Origin: Anodontia alba
Lineage: Eukaryota > Mollusca > Bivalvia > Lucinida > Lucinidae
DNA length: 64,000 nt
Assembly: GCA_964016985.1 (NCBI GenBank)
Contig: OZ024836.1
Location: forward strand, 35,644,152 to 35,708,151
Direction: 5' to 3'
Made by a program: the position numbers and the translations under genes. Under the pieces are notes generated by a model, which had not been told where the DNA came from, made no database searches, and saw only the letters and a program-made list of their open reading frames with translations. This document shows, one piece after another, positions 34,120 to 44,835 of this stretch. Position 1 is the first letter of the stretch; each line of letters starts with the position of its first letter.

Positions 34120-36110
34120 GGCAAGTTAACATCAATCTTCGACAATGTGAGTAGTATAGGGTGCCACCCTATACTACTGATGTGGTAAAGATGTTCAATT
34201 TCATTTCCACACAAAAAATAATGCCTCAAACAGTTTTGCAACTGTCGCAAGGCAGAATAATGCTGCAACAACAGGCAGCAATGAGAACCAGGCCACAACA
34301 CTCCAACAACTATGTGATGCGGGAGCTCATCCGAGAAACAAATCAACCAGACAGGGAATGAGAAGCAAGAAAAATGAAGGGCACAGTGAAAAACATTTGG
34401 TATAAAAAATAATGATAGGAGAAAACAATTTTGGCAAAAACTGCGAAATTACAATCAATCCACAATATATAAATCATGAAGAAACCAGACCCTGTCTTAA
34501 TACCCCAACAGCTACAAATGCATGACATAAACGGCGAACCAGATGACCAGCGGAGAAGAAAAGAGAGAAAGGCATTAAATAAGCAGAAAACATAGGGCAG
34601 CTTTTTATTCATTATTTGTGACTATAGTTTCCTGTAGTGTGGACTTTCACTTTAGGCAATATTAATAGCGATATAGAGAAAAGATGCGAAGAACAAGACA
34701 ACAGACGAATACTCCAGAGGAGGAAAGCGTGGATATTAGTATTATTGACACACAGTATGGCAAAAACAGTGTAGCAAGATGAATTTAGGCAAGGTAATAT
34801 CAATCTCCGACGATGTGGGTAAGATTTTCAATTTCATTGCCACACAAATAAATTTGTCTCAAACAAATTCTGCAACCCTCATAACACAGAACTATGCTGC
34901 AACAACAGCCAACAATGAGAACAAGGCCACAACAACCCAACAACTATGCGATAATATACGGGAACTCATCCAAGAAACAAATAAAAAAGCCAGGGAACGA
35001 GAAGCAAGAAGAATGAAGACAACGATGGAAAATATTTGGTATAAAAAACTTAATGAAAGGAGTAAAAAAAGGCAAAACTGCGAAATGAAACTCAAGCCAA
35101 AATATATGATTCATGGACAAACCAGACCCCAATTATAATACCCCAACAGCTACAAATGCAGATATAAACGGTGAACCAGATGACCAGCGGAGAAGAAGAG
35201 AAAGACATTAAACAAACAACAACAACAACAACAAAAAACAAAAACTAAAAAAAAAAAAAAAAAAAAAACAAAAAAAAAACACAAAAGGCATTTTTTTATT
35301 CCTTATTTGTGGATATATTTTCCTGTATTGTGGACCTTCACGTTAGGAAATATTAATACCGATACAGCGGAAAGATGCCAAGAACAAGACAGCAGACAAA
35401 TACTCCAGAGGAGGAAAGCGTGGATATTAGTATTATTGACACACTATATGGCAAAAACAGTGTAGCAGAGATGAATTTATAGCATTTATGCAGGAAATGG
35501 ACCTAGTATTAGGCAAGGTAATATCAATCTCCGACGATGTGGGTAAGATTTTCAATTTCATTTCCACACATATAAATTTACCTCAAACAAATTCTGAAAC
35601 CCCGTAACGCAGAACGATGCTGCAACAACAGCCAACAATGAGATCAAGACCACAACAACCCAACAACTATGTGATACGGGAACTCATCCAGGAAACAAAT
35701 CACCAGCCAGGGAACCAGAAGCAAGAAGAATGAAGGGAACAATGGAAACATTTGGAATAAAAATCTTAATGATAGGAGAAAACAATTTTGGCAAAATCTG
35801 CGAAATGAAACTCAAGCCAAAATATATGAATCATGGAGAAACCATACCCGAATTATAATACCCCAACAGCTACAAATGCATAACATAAACAGCGATTCAG
35901 ATGACTTGCGGAGAAAAAGAGAAATACATTTAATTAGCAGAAAACACGCACAGTCATTTATTCATTATTTCTGGATATATTTTCCTGTATTGTGGACTTC
36001 CACGTTAGGCAATATTGATAGCGGTACAGCGGAAAGATGCAAGAATAAGACAGCAGACGAATACTCCAGAGGAGGAAAGCGTGGATATTAGTATTATTGA
36101 CACACAATAC
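34120..36110 (+). pseudogene. Tandem triplication (~690 bp units) of an unknown coding fragment
   Basis: Three diverged units (about 34120-34770, 34780-35480, 35490-36110) carry the same conceptual protein in pieces: MPRTRQQTNTPEEESVDISI, FIAFMQEMDLVLGKVIS, SDDVGKIFNFI, a QLCDxIRELIQETN helix, REARRMKxTMENIW, and QLQMHDINGEPDDQRRRRER. Only the middle unit has a longer open frame (34779-35138). Frame changes and stops break each unit. The charged, coiled-coil-like make-up resembles a retroelement ORF1/gag-like product, but I recognise no family. A poly-A/AAC-rich run at 35215-35285 separates units two and three. Confidence 0.6.
34144..34178. repeat. Perfect hairpin
   Basis: AGTAGTATAGGGTG facing CACCCTATACTACT with a 1-2 base loop. 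Confidence 0.85.
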
Positions 36111-36239
36111 GGCAATTTACATGCTGAGTATCCAGAATGTTTCCTTCGACTGAGTAACAATACGACTTTAAGCAAATAGAGGATGATGCTTAAAATGGAG
36201 GATGTCCATATCATAGCTCCAGATAAGATTTTTTTTCAA

Positions 36240-36385
36240 CCAAAACTTATTGTGGTTTTTCTTTTCTTATTTCTCCATGAAAACATATGATGTGGGTACT
36301 AATTTAGAGCGCGTCAGCGAGGCGCCTAAAATGAGTACCCACAACATATGTTTTCGTGGAGAAATCAGAAGAGTATATCAGTCTT
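36240..36385. mobile_element. Hairpin MITE related to families 1-3
   Basis: TTTCTCCATGAAAACATATG + ATGTGGGTACT and the inverse arm AGTACCCACAACATATGTTT, with a degenerate centre TAGAGCGCGTCAGCGAGGCG. Outer ends unclear. Confidence 0.7.
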
Positions 36386-37008
36386 ATCTGGACCTTTGTT
36401 ACATCCTAGCTCATGTACTAGTATTTTGTGTTTCTGACAGCGAAGAACAAAGGCAATAATCAGAGCCATATCAATTATTATGTCATTTTGCGTGACATTT
36501 ATTTATCTAATGAATGAGTTCTTTTATCTAAATTCTCTTTAGACAGGTTCATTTGTAACAGAAGGGGTATCTGGTTAGTTTTTATTATCTTCATGTTTTA
36601 TAGAAATCCTTGTAATTAATGCTTACAGTGTAGGCCAAGATCAGGATCTACACTGTTTGCAAACGTCCCTTTAATGAGACGCTAGGCATAAATGGGTTAA
36701 AGTGATCAACAGCTTTTGAGGAGGCGGGGTCTTAAACCTAAGCCTACATGTCCGTAGAGAAATTAGAAAAGTTTTAAACCACTTAATTTGTATATTCGTA
36801 TTAGCTATTTCACTCCTAAGTTTCTGAAATGCATTCTACCGTCTTTGAATTCGGACACAGCCATTGTTTGCAAATAGAAGTAACGACCAAAGTTAAAAAA
36901 TAGAACAGTAAATAGTGTAGATCCAAATAAGACGACTAGTTATGGACAGTCTCCTCCGGTGCTACACAGCTTGTTCAGAGGTAAAAAGGTTAACCACAAC
37001 GTACTTAC
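36386..37008. other. Gene B intron next to the donor
   Basis: Family-7 pieces (GATCAGGATCTACACTGTTT near 36640, GTGTAGATCCAAATAAGACG near 36918) and the GTAAGT donor of gene B at 37008-37003. Otherwise unremarkable. Confidence 0.5.
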
Positions 37009-37291
37009 CAGGAGAAGTCGTTTCTTTTCTGGACCGTTCTTCCATTTGTACAACTAAATTATTAACGAATCGATTTCTTTTCCTCGCTTTATCTAAAGTC
37101 ATTCCTCTGGTATAATATTTTTCCATTCTCAAATATATTCTTTTTAACCTGGTTTTCCTCGGTTTTAGCACCATTGTCTCTCCATTATTTAAGCGCTTGA
37201 CATTCTTAAGTTTTCTTGGTCGTGAGTCTGTCATCAACACCAGTGCAGAAAGTGCAAATAGCATGACCAGTTTATGAAAGTCCTTTTCCAT
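37009..37291 (-). CDS. Gene B exon 1: signal peptide and basic prosegment
   Basis: ATG at 37291. Signal peptide (core LVMLFALSALVLM, likely cut near TDS-RP) then a strongly basic linker (RPRKLKNVKRLNNGE, LKPRKTRLKRIY). The family block YYTRGMTLDKARKRNRFVNN follows, then LVVQMEERSRKE. The exon ends SP-G at donor G|GTAAGT (37008). The frame would continue about 15 codons into the intron, so the conserved donor, not the ORF end, marks the exon end. Spliced to 24049-24158 it gives 130 residues. ARKR, EERSRK and the Arg/Lys pairs are possible prohormone-convertase sites. Closest relative is gene C. Function unknown; an extracellular peptide precursor is the best-supported description. Confidence 0.88.
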
Positions 37292-37379
37292 GCCTGTTTC
37301 TTAACATAATGTAAACCATTGTTTAAACCATACCTACTAAAATGAGCCGCAACGACAGAAAACGTACCGCAATACAATT

Positions 37380-37550
37380 CCAGCGATGTAATGTCCATTG
37401 CAAATGCTCAGGCTGATCTGAATTCACTGTGTGCATAGTGGACAGCCAAGTCTCTAAATTTTCTTCGTGCGGAAAACGACGACTCAGATCAGACTGTGCC
37501 GATGCGCAGGATGACCTGACTCTTCGTTGGACGCACATGTCAGAAAGTAT
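37380..37550. mobile_element. MITE family 4 core, diverged
   Basis: GCTCAGGCTGATCTGAATTC, GACGACTCAGATCAGACTGT and GACTCTTCGTTGGACGCACA parts; ends missing. It lies 90 bp upstream of gene B. Confidence 0.6.
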
Positions 37551-37916
37551 GTTTTCTTACGTTGCGGTTCAAATTAGTCATTGTAATACCTGTGACCGTC
37601 ATTATATGTAATCAATCATAAAAAAATGAATATAGCAGAGTTGAGAATAAATGACGTCAGTACAGACAACACAAATTTCTCTTAACAGTAAAACATACCG
37701 TATTTATCCTTAGTAAAGGGCAGGCCGGCCTGACTAAACACCTAGATCAAACGGCACAGAATAGTTTTTCTTATTCTCCAAATCAGCGCTTTATAATTTA
37801 CGCCTATGGGATAGACAATCTTAGGGTTTGATATTACTCCGGAAGTTATTTATATAAGGTTATGGACTGGTCCAGTGCTATTTTTCATGGACTGCTCAAC
37901 GTAACTATACTCAAGT

Positions 37917-38012
37917 ATTAGCATCCATAAAAGCTTGGTCTACGCTTAGCACATATTGTGTTCTAAGCATAGACCAAACTTTTTAGTGAAAGCTAATACG
38001 TGTATAGTATTA
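37917..38012. repeat. Foldback
   Basis: GTATTAGCATCCATAAAAGC and TTTAGTGAAAGCTAATAC ends; TTGGTCTACGCTTAG faces CTAAGCATAGACCAA. Confidence 0.82.
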
Positions 38013-38329
38013 AGGAGGAATCAGGGGACTTAAAAATTATGAGGATGGTCATGTGATGTTTGTTGATTGCAAAGACCATGGCTGTCAGTCGGATTACGTC
38101 TTGACTTTAAATAGGTATTGTTTTACTCTGCTTATTCCATATAATCGGACAGATGAACTTGAACAAACAATGTAGATTATGATCAGCCGCAATTGTTTGC
38201 CACTGTTCAAACTTTGTTTTATATATTCTAGAAGAAGTAAAGTGCTTATATATTCGTTTTAATTGCCACATGAGTTTAGATTCTGGATTTAAATTCACCA
38301 ATATTTAATGATATAACCTCTCTACACTG

Positions 38330-38830
38330 TTGACAAACGGGTGGACTTATTTTGAGAGTGTTATGATGGCAACGACCCTTGAGCTAAGTTCTCTGGTGTA
38401 TAAGTTTAAGCTTATTCGTTTTGATAGAGTATATAGTCAAGTCAGTAATTTTAATTATCGTAAAACACTTTTAACTACTAAACTTCTAAAATAGGGGTAT
38501 CGGTATCCTAAACTCTGCCAAACATTTTCTACGTTTTATCTCCGCCATTCTGAATTACTTTATGATAACGTTGACTTAAAACACTTCTGCAGTAAGGTCT
38601 ATCGGAATCCATATTTACAGCGACTCGGTCTATAAATACAGATTGTTGATGATACTGAATCAAGTCAAAACGGTTGTCACTTGTTACAAACTGAGGTTTT
38701 AACATGAATGCGGGTGACTGCATGCGTATAATATTTGACAACTTTACTTCCCTCTTTAGATGCCACGCGACGAGATGGTCCTCACACTGAATGACGACTC
38801 TTTCCACAGCCTGTTTCGGAATGTTAGCTT
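38330..38830 (+). pseudogene. PLE RT C-terminal relic
   Basis: Conceptual pieces YSQVSNFNYRKTLLTTKLL, GYRYPKLCQTFSTFYLRHSE and a MRQTA-like / FDNFTSLFRCH stretch match the C-terminal part of the PLE at 32850-33300. Multiple stops. Confidence 0.65.
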
Positions 38831-39360
38831 GACTGTTATTGTCTGTGGTCTATTTCATCATGGTTCAGTCTGATGTTTTCTTCTGCTCTCTCTTCAGATC
38901 GCCGTTGGGCCATCTACTTGTTTCATCATTATTTGAGCTAGCGCACAACAAGACCTACAATAAGACCTGTATGACTACCAAATACTCAGATCAGGCTGTA
39001 CATCCACCCAGTATGGCCAGGATTCTCTTCTATCCCTCATTAGATACACCGAAAGCTGTAGAAGCACATGTTATCAGCGAGACTCTGATCAGACTGCGCA
39101 GTTGCGCAGGCTGATCAGAGTCTTCGCTGGGCGCACAAGTCTTATTGTAGGCTTTGCCGTGTGCTGGATATTTGTTGTTTTTCTTTTAATTTGATGTTTC
39201 ACTGATGAGGCAGTGAACACTACACAAAGCGAACACGTATTTGTAACGAGGAGCTATATCAGGAATAAGGACATTGCTTCGATAGGCTAAATTGCATGTA
39301 GTTTAAGCCCTACGATAGTTTTCTGTTGACCGTTCGATGACGGTTCCTCCGTTGCGATTA
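38690..39360 (+). repeat. Duplicated block upstream of gene B (partner 55430-56250)
   Basis: Shares with 55430-56250, in order and orientation: TTTCGGAATGTT, TTCATCATGGTTCAGT, TCTTCAGATCGCCGTTGGGC, the same family-4 MITE in the same place, GCGAACACGTATTTGTAACG and GTTTTCTGTTGA. The partner has an extra foldback insert. Confidence 0.85.
38933..39170 (+). mobile_element. MITE family 4 copy
   Basis: TTGAGCTAGCGCACAACAAG to AGGCTTTGCCGTGTGCTGG; central GATCAGACTGCGCAGTTGCG palindrome. Confidence 0.85.
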
Positions 39361-39693
39361 TACAGTCGACTCTCGTTATCTCGAATTCCAAGGGACTCAC
39401 TGAAACACTTCGAGATGTCCGTACCTCGACATATCGGAGTTGAGAGAGTGAGGAAAACAATAAATTGAACAACAATATTTAACAACTGGATATGTAATTT
39501 AACTCCTGAAGTTAGGAATATATATATAAAATAATGTGTAAAAGAGGAGAAATTGCTCCTTAGGAGCAATTTTTCCTCTTTTCCACATTATTTTGTTACC
39601 TGTTGTCATAGTTTCATGTTAAAACAGGGACCAGATTTTCATTTCGAGATATACAGTAAATAAGCGAGTTCGAGATAACGAGGTTCGACTGTA
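39361..39693. mobile_element. pogo/Tigger-like MITE (complete)
   Basis: Inverted ends TACAGTCGACTCTCGTTATC and GATAACGAGGTTCGACTGTA (about 24 bp, two mismatches), TA at both edges, and an internal AGGAGAAATTGCTCC/GGAGCAATTTTTCCT hairpin. 333 bp, non-coding. Confidence 0.9.
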
Positions 39694-39756
39694 TATATAT
39701 TAGAGAATGTCAATAATTTTCCACAATGCGGGTATGTTAAATATATTAATAAATTA

Positions 39757-39855
39757 GATAAAAGTCAGAGGCACAACAAAACAATTCAACTGACTTTCGT
39801 CATGAAACCAGTCAGCCAAAAATAAATATTTTGTTGTGCATCTGACCTTTATTAA
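39757..39855. repeat. Foldback
   Basis: AAAGTCAGAGGCACAACAAA and ATTTTGTTGTGCATCTGACC; inner TTCAACTGACTTTCGTC partly pairs. Confidence 0.75.
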
Positions 39856-40076
39856 AAACAATACGCAAACAAAGAATATTGTCTGCTACCGTTTGAATGG
39901 CGCTTGTAAAAGGCCACTTGACGTAATTAAAGGCACGGAAACGTCATACGTAAGCCGCCCCACGTCATGACGTGGTCGTAAACAAGTTTAGCTTCAGCGG
40001 GTATGATATGGATCTAAAAAAACAAGGAAACTCTCACCCAAACCAGCTTTTCGGATCGGACTGTTAGATACTTACT

Positions 40077-40170
40077 CAGCGGGCACATACAACGTCGCAT
40101 AAACATCGATGCAACGTCTTGACGTTGCATCGACGTTTATGCAACGTTTTCAACTTTGCATGCCCGCTGT
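40077..40170. mobile_element. CAACGT foldback element, copy 1
   Basis: CAGCGGGCACATACAACGTC and GCAACGTTTTCAACTTTGCA + TGCCCGCTG ends; ATAAACATCGATGCAACGTC faces its inverse around TTGACG. Confidence 0.85.
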
Positions 40171-40389
40171 TTGAAAGCCGTGTCAATGATAGGTAATATA
40201 ATAAAGGTTATTTCTGATATTGCTTGTTGCACGCATCACTCGTTCCCCAGCAGCAACTGGCAAGGGTTAACACCATTCTTTGTGGTGGTAATCAACCTCA
40301 CCCGACCCCTACAAACAGTTTTATTGACAACCAGTTCTTCAATAATGTTCATGCAGAAATAGAAAGTTAAATATTAACATGAGTCGTGT

Positions 40390-40530
40390 CGCAAGAAAAA
40401 GGCGCTTCGAACTTTTTGTTCCCGACTTAGCGAGGCCACATATCTGGTTCTTTGGCTGAAGTTTCCACTTACTTTACCACTTACTGTTCGTATATGTTAT
40501 AATGGCTCATTTCCCATGACACGACTCTTT
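40390..40530. mobile_element. TTCTTTGGCTGA family, copy 3 (diverged)
   Basis: TTAGCGAGGCCACATATCTG and TTCTTTGGCTGAAG resemble 7915-7950 and 21290-21325; inverse ends GAGTCGTGTC / GACACGACTC lie at 40382 and 40517. Confidence 0.6.
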
Positions 40531-41157
40531 TATTTATTTACTTACTTATTTATTTATTTGTTCATTTATTCCCGGGAGTTGTTGTATGATTCTGTTTTCA
40601 AAAATATTTTAATTTGTAAAAAAACATTATCATAAAACAGTTATCAATTCGTATTAAATATCGGCATGTGCTCGTCTTCTGGGATTTTTTTTTTATTTCA
40701 TTTATTTTTTGTTTGTTTGTTTATTTTTTCTGTTGTCCTAGATTTCATATATAAGTCATAAAAAAACAAGTCCGGTTATATTAAATGTTCGCATGTTTTC
40801 CTACGATTTGACCCAGTTACCTTGAAAAGGTTCATTCTAACACTCCTCGCCTATATAGCCAATGGTTAAACTCAGTGATATATTATGCAATAAATCACTG
40901 GGCGGAAACGCGCGACGCTATCTGGCGCATTTCCAACGTCATTTCGACACGCTGCTGACGTCAGCCTTAGTTTCTACGACGTTAGACGGTGTAACGTCGT
41001 TTTTCTCATTTCAACAACGTAAGAAATACATGTTAATGTCAGCGTTACAGTCAAAACTTTTGGCGGGATTTCTTTATTCGATGGCGGAAAGTTTGAAAAA
41101 TCTGAAGGATATAATAACCTTTTCGTCGTTTTCTATGTGTTAGAATCGAAATAGATC

Positions 41158-41322
41158 AGCTCTTGTGCGTGATTTGTTGAGTAATAAATCACAGTTTGTC
41201 TGTCAGTTGTAAGAAGATAAATCACTCGCGCTCCGCGCTCGTGATTTGATCTACTTTACAACTGACCTCCAAACAGTGATTTATTACTCAACAAATCACT
41301 GCTAGAGCTAATCTTTTTCTTA
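41158..41322. repeat. Large foldback (~75-bp arms)
   Basis: AGCTCTTGTGCGTGATTTGT ... TCAGTTGTAAGAAGATAAAT on the left is mirrored by GATCTACTTTACAACTGA ... CAACAAATCACTGCTAGAGC; the loop is a GCGCTCCGCGC palindrome. Non-coding. Confidence 0.88.
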
Positions 41323-41504
41323 ATTAAATACCATGTATGGTTTAAAATCTTCAGTTTTAACTTCTTTCAGATTTGATGAAAATCGGTTAGAAAATAAGAA
41401 AAGTATTGCAGCTTTAGGTTTTTACTGCTGTGAGCGTGGGTGCCTTCCATTGTGACTAACTGATATGCTGCTTATGTAAGCTAGTTGATAATATATATAC
41501 AGTG

Positions 41505-41778
41505 AACCTCGTTGCAACGACACTATTTGTTCCCAAAGACGTTGCCATGAAAATGAATTAGCTGTTGTACAGAATATTGACTGAGCATATTGATAGTAAG
41601 AAAAGTCGTGTTTTGTTCTTATTTCCTAATGGAATTTTTTTTTTATATTTGTTAGAATCGCCTCAATGAGGCGATGCTAACAATTATCCAAAGCATACAT
41701 TTCTTCAAAGTGTTTAGTACAGTATTCTTGCATAATTCGTAACTAATGGTTATAAAGAGGGATGTCTGTATACAGATA
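41505..41778 (+). mobile_element. MITE family 3 copy
   Basis: CAGTGAACCTCGTTGCAACG to AAAGAGGGATGTCTGTA; centre TTAGAATCGCCTCAATGAGG. Confidence 0.85.
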
Positions 41779-41978
41779 AAGGCATATACATGATGATAGC
41801 TATAAATGTGATTTATTCATTTTTTTACATAAACTTAGTGGGTAAGACGATACGTATAAAATTGCCGCATCCATGATAACACTTTCTGGATCTTCAAAGC
41901 CCAATAACTCTTTATCTTTATTTCTCGGCCGAGTTTCATCCTTTTCGAGCTAAGCGTTAAAGACTCTTTATTTCCTGA

Positions 41979-42335
41979 TACAGCCGAACCTCAATAGCTG
42001 GAACCCAGATGGCTCTTAAGAATGGCTAATTCGAACTCGCTTTTGAGTCCCTACAAAATTATTCCGATAGCTCAAGAAAAGAAATATTTAGGGAAGTTTT
42101 CTTATTTCATCATGAAATTGTATATTGAGTGTACTCATAAGAATCAGCTCGTCGATGCAATTCTAATAAGTACACCCAACATACAACAATTCTGTAGAAA
42201 ATCGAAAAAGTCCTAAATTATCGCTATTTGCTTCCTGATCTGGCAGTATGATTAACCCTCAGTGGCTCGATTTACCCATGCTCCGAGTAAATTTCTATGG
42301 TCCCAAAGATGTTCGAGCCATTGAAGTTCGACTGT
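41979..42335 (+). mobile_element. MITE family 1, copy e, at the 3' end of gene C
   Basis: TACAGCCGAACCTCAATAGC to CCATTGAAGTTCGACTGTTT; degenerate centre (TAAGAATCAGCTCGTCGATG). Its right edge touches the candidate poly(A) signal of gene C. Confidence 0.88.
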
Positions 42336-42340
42336 TTATT
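42335..42340 (-). terminator. Candidate poly(A) signal of gene C
   Basis: AATAAA on the minus strand, 80 bp past the TGA of gene C, immediately followed by the CAGTCGAAC end of MITE copy e. Confidence 0.55.
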
Positions 42341-42419
42341 ATTGGATATGCGTTTCCCTATAACACAATGTTTGCTAGAGACTCGTTCTTGATTGTAACG
42401 GCCAGCTTTTGTCTCAACC

Positions 42420-42532
42420 TCAATAGTTACAATGTCTGTCGATACAGGTCTGGTTAGACATCTGTTGGCACAACTGGCATAACAACTGTGCGAATGTCGT
42501 GATAACAACCAGCCTTTCAACAGGTATGCCAT
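42420..42532 (-). CDS. Gene C exon 2: C-terminal four-cysteine peptide
   Basis: Acceptor TTTCATTTCAG (ending at 42533) is preceded by an unbroken T30 tract. The exon opens with AT (phase 1, completing Asp) and runs to TGA. The lead-in is identical to gene B through ITTFA, then QLL, CQLCQQMSNQTCIDRHC and a two-residue NY tail instead of the single Ile of B. C-x2-C-x7-C-x4-C and the NQT sequon are kept. Silent differences from B at GGC, CCT, ATC, GCA, TTG and TGC codons against two Glu-to-Gln changes show constraint on the protein. The similarity to B continues about 40 bp past the stop (TTTGCTAGAGA...GATTGTAAC on the + strand). Confidence 0.88.
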
Positions 42533-42540
42533 CTGAAATG

Positions 42541-42570
<30 letters not shown>
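42541..42570 (-). repeat. T30 polypyrimidine tract of the gene C acceptor
   Basis: Homopolymer immediately upstream of CATTTCAG on the gene strand. Length variation here would directly touch the splice acceptor. Confidence 0.9.
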
Positions 42571-42572
<2 letters not shown>

Positions 42573-42714
42573 TGACATCAATACATATAAGCTTTTGTTA
42601 AAAAATGTTGTTTTTGCGTACACAATACTTTTTCAGCGGTTAAAGTGATGTGGAACTGTTGTAACACTAATGCATGCTGGATAGCATTCAAAATAGATGT
42701 CAAAACGAAATGTT

Positions 42715-43340
42715 AGGCTTATGTGGTAAAAGATTTGTTTTACCCAGCTTTCGTCTGTTTGCATGTCATACTGTCCAAAGGTGTCACTTTGTACCTTGAA
42801 TTAATTTACCTCTATATAGACAATGGAAAGCTGACTACTGGGCTTTACGACAAACGGGATGAGTTCAGCTTTTCCATAGTTAATGTTCCGTTTCTGTGCA
42901 GCAATATTCCTTCTGCACCAACATATGGTGTTTACGTTTCATAGGTAATCCGTTACGCGAGAGTCTGCTCTGAGTATCAGGACTTTATCGAATGAAGAAG
43001 ACTGCTCACCACAAGACTGTTGACACAGGGAAACTAAAGAATTTAAACGCTAAAGAAATTCTATTGGAGGCATCATTGTGGCTGTTCCCAAACTTATGTC
43101 TGATGTTTTTGCCACAGCAAAACCATAAACAGACTTTTTAGACCCCGGGCATTATTTCCCATATTTTTCTAAATATCTGCTTTGGTTTATAGACATGGTG
43201 GGCAAATCGTACTGACGAAGTAATGCTTACTTTCCAGGGACGACTGATCACCGTTTATGTTGGGTCCATGTCTGTCTGTCTGAACGTTTCTAATTTTACC
43301 TTTGTGTCTATCGACTTCGTTATTTTTCAAAATATGATTC
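42715..43340 (+). pseudogene. Second-family PLE relic, C-terminal part and tail
   Basis: Reads LTTGLYDKRDEFSFSIVNVP and NIPSAPTYGVYVS (stop) then VIRYAR and YQDFI in broken frames, a later SDVFATA piece, then the CATGTCTGTCTGTCTGAACG tail also found at 5600-5800 and 31389-31898. The RT core is absent. Confidence 0.75.
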
Positions 43341-43593
43341 TGGTATGTTTACCTTAGACTCTTTTGTAGTTATTATTTTAGTGCATTTTGTCGATTCTGC
43401 TATTTGTGTCAAATCGTTTTGAAATCAATTCTAGAAACGATTACAAAAAATTTGTAGCTTTACTCTGCATCTATCATGTCAATCATCTTCAAAAAATCCC
43501 TCATTATATCTGCTTTGTCCCCTGCCATTCCTCATATTTATGTTTTTTTTTCCTATATAAAGTGGTAAATTGTAGGTGGGGACCTGAATTCTG

Positions 43594-43695
<102 letters not shown>

Positions 43696-43960
43696 CATTT
43701 CTTACCGTGGTTGTGTTTAAGACCTCAGCAATACTTTAGGAAACTTCTCCTATTTACTAAACCGCCCGCTGATAAGAGATGGATTCTAACTTTATATAGC
43801 ACATAAGAGAGATTAATAAGTTGAAAGTGTTACTTTTAACTTGCTGACTGCTGCGCTTCTGGTAATTGTTTCAAAAAGTGTTCATAAATAAATCATAGTA
43901 AAAATGGCAGTTCAATATTTTAAATGCAATTTGTGATGCCTTTATAAAGTTTATAGTATA

Positions 43961-44240
43961 TCATTACGAAAACACGCCTATTCAAATATATTGAAAGTTT
44001 CACCACCAAAAACCTGAAAGTTTTCAGATACAAAGTCTGATATTTTTCTTATTTCTGCTCAAAACATAGATTGTTGGTATTCGTTAGAACCGCCTCGCCA
44101 AGGCGGTTCTAACGAGTACCCACAATCTATGCTTTTGAGCAGAAATAAGAAAAATAATGTATACCCCTGTAAACCCCAGTTTTACTATATGAAAGTGGGG
44201 TTTAAGGGGGTCAAAATTATATAGGTATGTTTTCGTGATA
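43961..44240 (+). mobile_element. MITE family 2, copy 5
   Basis: TCATTACGAAAACACGCCTA to GTATGTTTTCGTGATA; centre TTAGAACCGCCTCGCCAAGG with its inverse. In the intron of gene C. Confidence 0.9.
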
Positions 44241-44549
44241 TCATTTTCACCAACTCTAAGCACGTTTCATCCGTTTATTAAAATTAGATGTTTTCTCTTA
44301 CAATCAGTCGTCGACCATTTTGGAAATATATAACCATTTATAAAATGATTAAACTCCCCGTCACTATATATTGGAAGAGTCTAATTTCTATTTTGGTATG
44401 TCAGGCTATGTGGTACAGATATCCCTAGAATAAAAAGGCTAAACTATTTGCAAACACTGGAGACCTTGATCAGACGCCGTGCCTGATCAGTGTCTGCACT
44501 GTTCAACATTTACTCTTTGAGTGGTCTCCAGACTCAAATACCTTAAATT

Positions 44550-44835
44550 GTGACTGAAAAAGACGGTATTAAAGTTCATGATCGTTTCCACTCATCAAAT
44601 ATGAAGTATTACAACCATCTTAGAACACACAAATAATAACACATCACACAGTTGATTAGGATTGGTCCTTGTCAGTAATGACAGCCGAATGATAACACAA
44701 GCCAAATTACTTTTTAATTAATTCTGCAGTTTAAGTCTTAAACGTATTCTTCTTCTTGTTCTTCATCTATCTATATCCTATGCAGTCATCAGCGATACAA
44801 TATTTCACAAATCTTTGATTGATGTGAGGCTGTTT
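44550..44835. repeat. Intron block of gene C shared with gene B intron
   Basis: Partner of 29100-29290 (GCCAAATTAC, TTTTTAATTAATTCTGC, ATATCCTATGCAGTCATC). It has about 90 bp extra in the middle (CTTAGAACACAC...), so one copy gained or lost sequence. Confidence 0.7.

Noticed and set aside
34779..35138. Intact small gene of 119 codons
   Set aside because: It is one part of three tandem diverged units, and the same protein continues in other frames on both sides.
40862..41143. 93-codon frame as a gene
   Set aside because: No signal peptide, domain or splice context; it overlaps GC-rich palindromic repeat sequence next to the 41158 foldback.
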